From positions 434,001 through 498,000 of the forward strand of contig NZ_JBNFVY010000001.1 of NCBI RefSeq assembly GCF_049943335.1: DNA of 64,000 bases. Reading direction: 5' to 3'. Within the stretch, counting starts at the first letter, position 1, and each line of letters begins with the position of its first letter. The stretch comes from JBNFVY01 sp049943335 (GTDB taxonomy: Bacteria > Pseudomonadota > Alphaproteobacteria > Rhodobacterales > Rhodobacteraceae). Positions 8,189 through 15,454 of this stretch are shown piece by piece. A program made the position numbers and the translations under genes. Under the pieces are notes generated by a model. The model saw nothing but the letters and a program-made list of their open reading frames with translations, had not been told where the DNA came from and did no database searches.

Positions 8189-9192
8189 GCGAACGCGTCA
8201 TTCAGGTTATTGCGGATTCGGATCAAATCGATGCCGTCTGCGAAACTTTGAAAGATTTGCCACCCCACCATTGGTGGCGCCTTCCCAAGGAAGAAGAAAG
8301 CGGCCGGCAGATGGTGTTCATCAGCCTGCACAAGGCTGACGCGCAGGATGTCATCGATTCAATCTCAGAGGTACTGGAGGGCAGCGACAACTGGCGCATG
8401 TTCTCTATGCCGGTCGAGGCGGCTTTGCCCGAAACTGACGACGAGGACGAACAGGAACGGTTCGCCCGCATGGAAACCGTCAACACCCGCGAAGAGATCT
8501 ATGCCGATATTCGGCAGGGAACGGCCCTGACGCTGGACTACCTGATCATGACCGCAATCGCGACCTGCGTTGCCGCTATCGGATTGTCTTCGGGGCAGGT
8601 GGCCGTCGTGATTGGCGCCATGGTTATCGCCCCGCTTCTGGGGCCGGTGCTGGCGTTTGCGTTTGGGTCTGCGGTCGGAAATATCCCGCTGCTTTGGGTT
8701 TCCTTGCGCTCATTGGCAGCGGGGCTGGTGGTCGCCGCATTGGTGGGCGGCGCACTGGGCATGATCCTGCCCGGGAATCCGGACACATCCATGATGGACT
8801 TTTCCGGCGCGCTATCGCTGCGCACCGTTGCCCTTCCACTGGCGTCTGGCGCGGCGGCGGCGCTGATGGTTGCAGGCGGGCAGACCCATGCCCTGGTCGG
8901 GGTTATGGTCGCGGCGGCGCTTTTGCCGCCACTGGCCGCTTTCGGGTTGTTGCTGGGCGGCGGGGACACGGGCGGCGCCGTTCGCGCCTTGGCGACGGTA
9001 GTGACGAATATCGTGTCGATCAACCTGGCCGCTCAGGTCGTGTTTCTGGCCAAGGGAATCCAGCCAAGGCGTTGGCTGGGTAAGAACCATGTCAGTTCAG
9101 TTCGGGTCACCATCGGGGCGTCAGCCGCGCTTGTCATCGCGATGGCTGCCGGGCTGTGGGCGGCGGGACATGGTTACCTTTTCGGGATTTAA
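8185..9192 (+). CDS. DUF389 / TIGR00341-family membrane protein
   Basis: 335 residues. Residues 1-80 form a soluble domain beginning ERVIQVIADSDQIDAVCETL. A charged linker rich in Asp and Glu follows (near 85-100), then six or seven hydrophobic segments from about residue 118 to the end. GQVAVVIGAMVIAPLLGPV is the family signature in the second membrane helix, and LVGVMVAAALLPPLAAFG is the matching second half. Function is unknown; members are widespread and sometimes described as hydrophobic domain proteins. Start and coupling: ATG overlaps the stop of the preceding gene by four bases. The stop overlaps by four bases the stop of the convergent receptor-channel gene. Confidence 0.88.
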   Translation: MSERVIQVIADSDQIDAVCETLKDLPPHHWWRLPKEEESGRQMVFISLHKADAQDVIDSISEVLEGSDNWRMFSMPVEAALPETDDEDEQERFARMETVNTREEIYADIRQGTALTLDYLIMTAIATCVAAIGLSSGQVAVVIGAMVIAPLLGPVLAFAFGSAVGNIPLLWVSLRSLAAGLVVAALVGGALGMILPGNPDTSMMDFSGALSLRTVALPLASGAAAALMVAGGQTHALVGVMVAAALLPPLAAFGLLLGGGDTGGAVRALATVVTNIVSINLAAQVVFLAKGIQPRRWLGKNHVSSVRVTIGASAALVIAMAAGLWAAGHGYLFGI

Positions 9193-10247
9193 TTCATAGC
9201 AGACAACGCGCCGAACCACTTGCGGTAGATGCGCGCATAGGTGCCATCTTCGCGGATCTTGAGAAGGCTCTGATTGATCTGTTCGGCAAGTGGGCTGCCA
9301 GATGGCAACGCGATCCCATAGTTTTCGCGGAGGAACATGTTTCCGACCAGTGTCGCTTCGTGATTGGTCTGGGTGCTGGCGTAGAACGCCAGGATTGGCG
9401 CGTCAAAGACAACTGCGTCCAGCGCCCCTGCTTCGAAGTCGGTAAACAGTTCGTCCAGTCCGACATACGATGCGTAGCGCATATCGCGGGCGTCCAGGAA
9501 ATTGGCCGAGGTGGAATTCGCAATTGTGCCCACCGATTTACTGTACAGATCATTGAGATCATTCACGTTGCTCTGGATCGCATCGACCGTGATTGCTGCG
9601 GTGATCTTGGCCACGAAGATTGACACAAGAAACAGGGACGAAATCACCATGAATACGCCGAACAGCCGCCCGAATGGCGAGCGCGGCATGCGTTCTTCAA
9701 AGCCGCCGTTCACGATCAGGTTGAGTGCCCACCAAAACGACGGAAAGAGCGCCCCCCGGGCGTCATGATCGAAGTAGGGCTGCGCGTTTCGTTCGAAACG
9801 CCACATCAGCATGCCGCTGCCCAACAACAATGCGAACGCAGCGATGACCGCCAAGATCAGATCACGCGAAAGAATGATATCCCAGATCGAACTGGCCCCG
9901 CCGTTGCTGGGGACCATGATTTGCAGGCCGCTCTCGAAGATCGGCTGCGAGAAATCCATTACAAGTTCCCGCGCCGCCGTGATCGAAATATTGGCAATGG
10001 CGGCATCGGCCTGCCCGGTTTCCACCAATTCCAGCATGTCGGAAAACACGTCCACGCGCTGATACTCGTACGTAACCCCCAGATCCTTCGCCACCTCGTC
10101 CCAAAGCTCTAGCGAAAAACCGGTATCGTTGCCGCCCTCGACCAGTGAAAAGGGCGCCCGCGTGATGGTGGCAATTGTCAGGTCTTGCCCAAACGCATGC
10201 GTTGCCCAAGCGCAGAGCGCCAAGGCCAATAGTATCAACCGTTTCAT
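9189..10247 (-). CDS. Prokaryotic ionotropic glutamate receptor-like channel (GluR0 architecture)
   Basis: 352 residues arranged as signal peptide (1-20), binding lobe S1 (21-122), membrane helix (126-149), re-entrant pore loop (168-182), second membrane helix (192-220) and binding lobe S2 (223-352). A periplasmic binding protein split by a two-helix pore is the plan of bacterial GluR0 channels. S1 has DLTIATITRAPFSLVEGG and the family site DFSQPIFESGLQI. The last membrane helix ends FVAKITAAIT, matching the SYTANLAAFLT-like gate of glutamate receptors. The pore lacks the potassium filter TVGYGD, and LIVNGGFEERMPRS stands in its place. The ligand is likely an amino acid or similar anion. It could be annotated simply as a transporter substrate-binding protein, but the internal pore argues against that. 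Confidence 0.8.
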   Translation of the reverse strand: MKRLILLALALCAWATHAFGQDLTIATITRAPFSLVEGGNDTGFSLELWDEVAKDLGVTYEYQRVDVFSDMLELVETGQADAAIANISITAARELVMDFSQPIFESGLQIMVPSNGGASSIWDIILSRDLILAVIAAFALLLGSGMLMWRFERNAQPYFDHDARGALFPSFWWALNLIVNGGFEERMPRSPFGRLFGVFMVISSLFLVSIFVAKITAAITVDAIQSNVNDLNDLYSKSVGTIANSTSANFLDARDMRYASYVGLDELFTDFEAGALDAVVFDAPILAFYASTQTNHEATLVGNMFLRENYGIALPSGSPLAEQINQSLLKIREDGTYARIYRKWFGALSAMN

Positions 10248-10322
10248 TCAAATCCCCAGATTCGATACAAAGGTATCGCACGAAACGGGGTTGGCTGCCA
10301 ACAGGGCGTGCCTGTTCCCGTC

Positions 10323-11411
10323 TCATGCCGTCAAGGCGGACACCAGGGCAATCGTTTCATAGTTTTTCAGGACGGGGCGGGCCAGTTGTTTGTGATGGGG
10401 CACGGCAGTCGATGGCAGATCTGCCAATGGTGTGCTCGCCAACAACAGGGGCGCAGATGCAAGGCGCCCGACAAACAGGCTTTCGCTATGCGCCCCGTTT
10501 GTTTCCAGAAGTTCGTGGTTGTCCAGCAAGATATGAAAAAATCGGCGCAGACCCGGACCTTGGACAAGGTCTGCGCTGGCACTGGACAGCAGGTGGCGCG
10601 CTTCTACAAGAACCGTGTCATTGCCGAACAGGTATTCCGCCTCGGTTCCTGCAACGACGATACGATGGTCCTGCGCCACGCACAGATCCTGCGCCAGTCC
10701 GAAGAAAGGTGCGCGAAGGCGGATCGGCGCGAAATACCCTGCACAAGGCACTTCGCGCATGGTCAGCCAGCGGATCGGGGCCAGGTCCCCCGCGGCTGTT
10801 CGCACCAAGTCACCGCGCCGCAGGTTTTCAACCAGTGTCGGCCCATGCTGGGTGGTCACACGCGTGCCCGATGCCAGCCCTGGCATCAGCCCGACAGGTT
10901 CGACGCTGTTCGATACGGCAAACAGAGTGACGCCGTTGTCAAAGAACGCGCGCCCCTTGTCGTTGACCAGTTCGGCAAGCGTTTTGGCGCGAAGTGGCGG
11001 AAGCTCGGTTATATCGGTCTGCGTGATGACGGCGTTGTCCAGATCCTCGATGCTCAGGCGGCCGGTCCGGGCTGGGGCATCCCAACTGAGTGTAATTCGC
11101 AATCGGCAGTCCGTTGACACGGACGGCATGGCCACGGTTGCACTGCGCGAGATTTTGCCCTGGTGCAAGGCAACGCTCAGGGATTGCGACGGCAGCACTG
11201 AAATGTCCAAGGTAAAAGCCCAATCGCCCTGGTCGCTGTAAGACAATAGGACCGTGCCATCCTTTGCGCCGGTGTTGCGGGTTTCGATGATCATCGACCC
11301 GGTCGGCACCAGGCAGTTGGGATCGGCCATGGACCGCTTTAGCGGCGTCGGGAACCCTTTGTCCGGTGTCAGAGACGGTCTGAAGAAATCATTGATACCA
11401 ATCCAGCTCAT
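10323..11411 (-). CDS. Hint-domain protein lacking the nucleophile cysteine
   Basis: 362 residues. The N-terminal half (about 1-170) is beta-rich with no recognised domain. A Hint_2-type domain starts near residue 180 (LASGTRVTTQHGPTLVENLRRGDLVRT, quoted here only as pattern: threshold loop, LVENLRRGD and DLAPIRWLTMRE) and ends near DNHELLETNGAHSESL. In active Hint domains the first residue of the block is Cys or Ser. Here the aligned position reads GLASGT where the neighbour reads CFVAGT, so self-cleavage is unlikely. The start at 11411 was chosen because GGAGG lies eight bases upstream; the longer frame would start at a TTG. No signal peptide is visible. The gene follows its paralogue by 24 bases and is probably cotranscribed. 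Confidence 0.75.
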   Translation of the reverse strand: MSWIGINDFFRPSLTPDKGFPTPLKRSMADPNCLVPTGSMIIETRNTGAKDGTVLLSYSDQGDWAFTLDISVLPSQSLSVALHQGKISRSATVAMPSVSTDCRLRITLSWDAPARTGRLSIEDLDNAVITQTDITELPPLRAKTLAELVNDKGRAFFDNGVTLFAVSNSVEPVGLMPGLASGTRVTTQHGPTLVENLRRGDLVRTAAGDLAPIRWLTMREVPCAGYFAPIRLRAPFFGLAQDLCVAQDHRIVVAGTEAEYLFGNDTVLVEARHLLSSASADLVQGPGLRRFFHILLDNHELLETNGAHSESLFVGRLASAPLLLASTPLADLPSTAVPHHKQLARPVLKNYETIALVSALTA

Positions 11412-11435
11412 GTGGGGGCCCTCCAAGTATCCGGG

Positions 11436-13007
11436 TCAAGCGGCACGTACGGTACCAACCAGGGCTTGCGCTTCGTAGGTGCGCAGCATCCTGCGGGCGG
11501 CGGGGGAATACCCATCGCCGGTGGCCGGGTTCAATTCGGGGAAGAGCGCACAGATTTCGTCCAGCGCATCTTGTTCGAACTGGCCAAGAACATGCGGCCC
11601 GGGCAGGAAGCTTTCGGTCAGCATGCCTTGGGACCAGATCACCTGATGTCGGTCGAAAAGAACGTGGACGTAGTCTACCTCGCCGCCTTCTGCGGGCCGG
11701 ACAGTCAGGTCATTCACCAGGTCTTTCGCGGCAACCAGAACCTCGGTTTCACCGAACAACAGGTCGGCGCGTTCGTCTTGCAGCAAGATGCGATGCTGCG
11801 GCGAAACCAGCAGGTCGCGGTGCGCCCCGAACGTTCCGGCAGCAATGCGGATCGGTGCAAATTGGCCCGTTGCAGCTACCGTGCGGCGACCAAGCCAACG
11901 CACGGGCTGGGCGCCATCGTCGTGGGTCATGACCAAAGTGCCGGGCGTCAGGCTTTCCACTGGTCGTTCACCGTCGGGCGTCATGATCATCGTGCCGGCC
12001 ACGAAACAAGGGATTGTGTTCAGCGTGACAAAACCGATGTCGGTTTCACCGGCGCTGCTTGCAACCTCGTAGGTGAACAGGATCTCTTCTTCATCGCCGT
12101 CGGCGGCAACCTGAAAGGTTCCGTCGGCGTTCAGTGTGATTTGTTGACCCGTTGCAAGGGTCACCGTATCGCCGGCCACAACTGCCACGCCGTTGATATG
12201 GGTGATGGTCAGCGTGCCGCCGGTGGAATTGGAATCATTGGCCAGCACATCGAGCGTTTTCGACCCGTTGATTACAAGGTCCAGCATGTCATCATTCGCG
12301 ATCAGTTCGGTCTGGATGGATCCACTTGAAATCATCAGGTTGGAATCGAACGCGGAATCGCCCACGTCTGCAATGCCGATCCGGATCGAATTCACCTCGC
12401 CGGGGATGACCGGGATGATCAACTTGAGCGTGATGGTGAACCCGTCCATTTCGGTGTTAAAGGCGTCTTGGGTGTTGTCGACGAACAGGTTGTAGTGGCT
12501 GGTCATGTTGATGTTGTCGACGCTGGTATCGCCAACCGTCACCGGCACGACAGACCCGTTCGACCAGACCCCGACCATGTCGTTGAACGCAGACCCGACA
12601 TATTCGGGGTATTCTTCGGACAGGAACACAAAGTTCATTGTCAGAACATCGCTATCGGGAATGATATCCACATCCAGAAAGGACGCATCAAAGGTCCGGT
12701 TGCCGGCCAGATCGTCGAATTCGTCCATCCCGTTCGGACCACGCGAGCTTGACGTTGTGTTGCTGCTTCGGTTTGCCTCGCCCCAGGAACTCGTAATCTT
12801 CTCTGCCTGACCAGTCGACAGAATGACGCCCGTGTCGCTTGGGGCCACGCCCGGCATGATACTGTCAGCATTGGTGTAGATGCCCGAAGAGCGGCTGTCG
12901 CCGGTGTAAGACGCCCCGACCACAGCAACGCCGTCACCAAATATTGTGTCCGCCATCTGAAGCGCCGACGCGCTTTCGTTGATCGATAATTCCGACGCCC
13001 TGACCAT
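11436..13007 (-). CDS. Secreted-type protein with choice-of-anchor L domain and C-terminal Hint domain
   Basis: 523 residues without a classical signal peptide. Residues 10-240 match the choice-of-anchor L domain: alternation of DTGVILSTGQ, a central LSEEYPEYVGSAFNDMVGVW and a closing IRIGIADVGDSAFDSNLMI. A cadherin-like/Ig-like repeat follows near 245-330 (LDVLANDSNSTGGTLTI). The Hint domain spans about 335-480, beginning with the nucleophile block PCFVAGTMIMTPDGERPVE and containing QPVRWLGRR and a late histidine pair (VLFDRHQVI). Such Rhodobacterales proteins are thought to be exported, probably by type I secretion, with Hint mediating self-cleavage. GGAGG lies five bases before the ATG. 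A CtrA-type site lies about 160 bases upstream. Confidence 0.82.
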   Translation of the reverse strand: MVRASELSINESASALQMADTIFGDGVAVVGASYTGDSRSSGIYTNADSIMPGVAPSDTGVILSTGQAEKITSSWGEANRSSNTTSSSRGPNGMDEFDDLAGNRTFDASFLDVDIIPDSDVLTMNFVFLSEEYPEYVGSAFNDMVGVWSNGSVVPVTVGDTSVDNINMTSHYNLFVDNTQDAFNTEMDGFTITLKLIIPVIPGEVNSIRIGIADVGDSAFDSNLMISSGSIQTELIANDDMLDLVINGSKTLDVLANDSNSTGGTLTITHINGVAVVAGDTVTLATGQQITLNADGTFQVAADGDEEEILFTYEVASSAGETDIGFVTLNTIPCFVAGTMIMTPDGERPVESLTPGTLVMTHDDGAQPVRWLGRRTVAATGQFAPIRIAAGTFGAHRDLLVSPQHRILLQDERADLLFGETEVLVAAKDLVNDLTVRPAEGGEVDYVHVLFDRHQVIWSQGMLTESFLPGPHVLGQFEQDALDEICALFPELNPATGDGYSPAARRMLRTYEAQALVGTVRAA

Positions 13008-13166
13008 GCCTGCCTCCGGTTCTTTTTCGCAGGCAGGACAAAACACGCCAAGCGCAATGCGCCTGGAACAGCGTTGAAAACTACTCGGTGGTGGAACCTT
13101 TTGGCTCCGATGCCCTGCCTCAGAGCCCTTATTGTTGCCGGAACGCTGCCACAGCATCTGCAGTTT

Positions 13167-13182
13167 GTTAACAAAAACTTAA
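13167..13182 (-). promoter_or_regulatory. CtrA-type binding site upstream of the Hint-domain gene
   Basis: On the minus strand the bases read TTAA-GTTTTTG-TTAAC, a perfect match to the alphaproteobacterial CtrA consensus TTAA-N7-TTAAC. It lies in the divergent spacer between the choice-of-anchor L/Hint gene and dapE, about 160 bases before the Hint gene start and 110 before dapE. The orientation favours the Hint gene. CtrA binding is predicted, not shown. Confidence 0.55.
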
Positions 13183-13291
13183 GTCTGCCCTTTCGGTTGT
13201 TGATCGCAATGTCACCCGATGGCCACAGCGATTGCGCGGCGCGCGCCATGGGGATAAGCCTGTCACTGGCCCACCAGAACAGGACCCTGAC

Positions 13292-14434
13292 ATGACAACC
13301 GATCCAGTAGATCTGACTGCGCGACTGATCCGCTGCCCGTCCGTGACCCCTGTCGAGGGCGGCGCGCTTGAGCTCTTGGAAGGCGTGCTGAGCGACGCCG
13401 GATTTGACTGCACCCGTGTGGACCGCGGCGGCACGCCGAACCTGTTTGCCCGGTGGGGGGAAAAGGGCGCGAAACGGTCTTTCGGGTTCAACGGGCACAC
13501 CGATGTCGTCCCCATCGGCGACGAAACGGCATGGACGCATCCCCCGTTTTCGGCGCACATCGCCGACGGCGAACTTTGGGGGCGCGGGGCGCAGGATATG
13601 AAATCGGGCGTGGCGGCATTTGTTGCGGCTGCCGTCGATTTCGTCACTCAGGAGCCGCCGGACGGCGCGGTGATCGTAGCGATCACCGGCGACGAAGAAG
13701 GGGATGCGACAGATGGGACGATCGCGCTGCTCGACTGGATGGCGCAAGAAGGCGAACGCATGTCCGTCTGTCTGGTGGGCGAACCGACCAGCCCCGACCA
13801 CATGGGCCAGATGATCAAGATTGGTCGCCGTGGTTCGCTCACAGCGTTTTTCACGGTCAAGGGCAAGCAAGGCCATGCCGCCTATCCGCATCGTGCACTG
13901 AACCCATTGCCGGCGGTGGCGCGGTTGATGGACCGGTTGGCCAGCCACGAACTTGACACTGGCACCGATCACTTCGATCCGTCGACATTGGCCATTACGA
14001 CGATTGATACCGGCAATCCGGCCACGAATGTCATCCCCGCGCAGGCCAAAGCGACGATCAATATACGGTTCAACGACGCGCACACCGGCGCGCAACTGCA
14101 GAGCTGGCTAAAGCGCGAAGCCGACCGCATCCAAGATGAATTCGGCGTGGTCGTCGATCTGGAATTCAAACTGTCGGGCGAAAGCTTTCTGACCCCGCCC
14201 GGCGCGTTTTCCGATTTGGTCAGCTCTGCCGTGCTGGCCGAAACCAATCATCGCCCCGAACTTTCGACGACAGGGGGCACGTCCGATGCGCGGTTCGTCA
14301 AGGATCATTGCCCGGTTGTAGAATTCGGCCTTGTGGGCAACCGAATGCATCAGGTCGACGAACGCGTTCCGGTCGAGCAGATCGAAACACTGAAACGCAT
14401 ATACCTGCGGATGCTGCGGGACTATTTCGCATGA
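13292..14434 (+). CDS. dapE: Succinyl-diaminopimelate desuccinylase DapE
   Basis: Dinuclear-zinc M20 hydrolase that releases succinate from N-succinyl-LL-diaminopimelate, the next-but-one step after DapD. The 380-residue protein has the metal motifs in order: [11 protein letters not shown] (zinc His and catalytic Asp), [15 protein letters not shown] (bridging Asp), [11 protein letters not shown] (catalytic Glu pair) and the C-terminal [10 protein letters not shown] with the last zinc His. The dimerisation domain lies at about residues 180-295 ([22 protein letters not shown]). The start at 13292 gives [20 protein letters not shown], the usual opening. The stop overlaps the next gene by four bases, opening a tightly packed run that ends with rnr. 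Confidence 0.96.
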   Translation: MTTDPVDLTARLIRCPSVTPVEGGALELLEGVLSDAGFDCTRVDRGGTPNLFARWGEKGAKRSFGFNGHTDVVPIGDETAWTHPPFSAHIADGELWGRGAQDMKSGVAAFVAAAVDFVTQEPPDGAVIVAITGDEEGDATDGTIALLDWMAQEGERMSVCLVGEPTSPDHMGQMIKIGRRGSLTAFFTVKGKQGHAAYPHRALNPLPAVARLMDRLASHELDTGTDHFDPSTLAITTIDTGNPATNVIPAQAKATINIRFNDAHTGAQLQSWLKREADRIQDEFGVVVDLEFKLSGESFLTPPGAFSDLVSSAVLAETNHRPELSTTGGTSDARFVKDHCPVVEFGLVGNRMHQVDERVPVEQIETLKRIYLRMLRDYFA

Positions 14435-14853
14435 CGCTCGACATTGGTCAGACGCAGGATATTGCGGCGTGCCGTGCGCTACGCTTCACCGTGTTTGTAG
14501 ATGAACAGAACGTCCCGCCAGAAGAAGAGATCGACGACCTCGACGATGCCGCGATCCACATGATTGTGCGTCGCGATGGGAAGCCGGTTGGCACAGCGCG
14601 GATGCTGATCCAGGGCGATACCGGCAAGATCGGCCGGGTCTGCGTGCTTGCCTGCGAACGCGGTCGCGGCACCGGCGCGGCGTTGATGCAGGCGTGTCTG
14701 GATCGGCTGCAGGACGAACCTGACGTGGTCCGGGCCAAACTGTCCAGCCAGACCCACGCGATTGCCTTTTACGAAGCCCTGGGTTTCAGCGCCTACGGAC
14801 CCGAGTACGATGATGCGGGCATCCCGCACCGCGATATGGTGCGCGAACTTTGA
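14431..14853 (+). CDS. GNAT-family N-acetyltransferase
   Basis: 140-residue single-domain acetyltransferase. The acetyl-CoA pyrophosphate loop is in [20 protein letters not shown] (R/Q-x-x-G-x-G/A form) and the closing beta bulge is in [24 protein letters not shown]. The combination [19 protein letters not shown] near the N-terminus and the final [11 protein letters not shown] match the ElaA/YjcF-like subgroup, whose substrates are not known. ATG overlaps the dapE stop (ATGA), and its own stop overlaps the next start, so it is translationally coupled on both sides. A role in lysine synthesis cannot be inferred from position alone. Confidence 0.85.
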   Translation: MTLDIGQTQDIAACRALRFTVFVDEQNVPPEEEIDDLDDAAIHMIVRRDGKPVGTARMLIQGDTGKIGRVCVLACERGRGTGAALMQACLDRLQDEPDVVRAKLSSQTHAIAFYEALGFSAYGPEYDDAGIPHRDMVREL

Positions 14854-15413
14854 AGCCGACTGTCGTTGTCATGGTGAAAGAACCGCGGCTGGGTCGGGTC
14901 AAGACCCGGCTGGCGCGCGATATCGGTGCGGTTCGGGCCACCTGGTGGTTTCGCCATCAGGTGGCGCATTTGTTGCGGCGGATTGACGATCCGCGTTGGC
15001 GGGTCGTTCTGGCGGTGGCGCCCGACCGGGCGATGGATGCGCGGGTGTTCCCCCCCCGGCTTCCCAGGATCGCGCAGGGTGGCGGCAACTTGGGCGACCG
15101 TATGGCCCGGGTGTTTGACGCGGCCCGTGCCCCGACCCTGATTATCGGCGCTGACATCCCAGGGGTTGACCGCGCAGCCATCGCGGACTGCCTGTCCAGG
15201 TTGCGCAGTCACGACGCTGTGCTGGGCCCCGCGCTGGATGGCGGGTTCTGGGCCATCGGCCTGCGCCACCCTGGGCGGCGGCATCGCACCCTGTTCCAAG
15301 ATGTGCGTTGGTCCAGCGAACATGCGCTGGCCGACACCGAAGCAACAATGCAAGGGCTTTCGATTGCCTACGGGCCGCCCTTGCGTGACGTGGATGGCGC
15401 GGACGATCTGTGA
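14850..15413 (+). CDS. DUF2064 / GT-A-like nucleotidyl- or glycosyl-transferase
   Basis: 187 residues of the DUF2064 family, a compact GT-A fold. The opening strand and loop TVVVMVKEPRLGRVKTRLA form the nucleotide-binding site. GADIPGV supplies the D-x-D-like acidic site, and the GPALDGGFWAIGLR block is the family signature. The start is a TTG at 14850 overlapping the preceding stop. The next ATG (14871) would cut off the first beta strand, so the TTG is preferred. Family members occur in arsenosugar and other glycoside pathways, but nothing nearby indicates a substrate. The stop lies within four bases of a possible GTG start for the next frame. Confidence 0.8.
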   Translation: MKPTVVVMVKEPRLGRVKTRLARDIGAVRATWWFRHQVAHLLRRIDDPRWRVVLAVAPDRAMDARVFPPRLPRIAQGGGNLGDRMARVFDAARAPTLIIGADIPGVDRAAIADCLSRLRSHDAVLGPALDGGFWAIGLRHPGRRHRTLFQDVRWSSEHALADTEATMQGLSIAYGPPLRDVDGADDL

Positions 15414-15454
15414 TTGTCATGGCAGTGGCACGATGGCCGTGCTACCTGACGGGC

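Noticed and set aside
12641..14095. 484-codon minus-strand frame across the Hint gene and dapE
   Set aside because: It is out of frame with the Hint protein and antisense to dapE; its sequence is low-complexity and unlike any protein.
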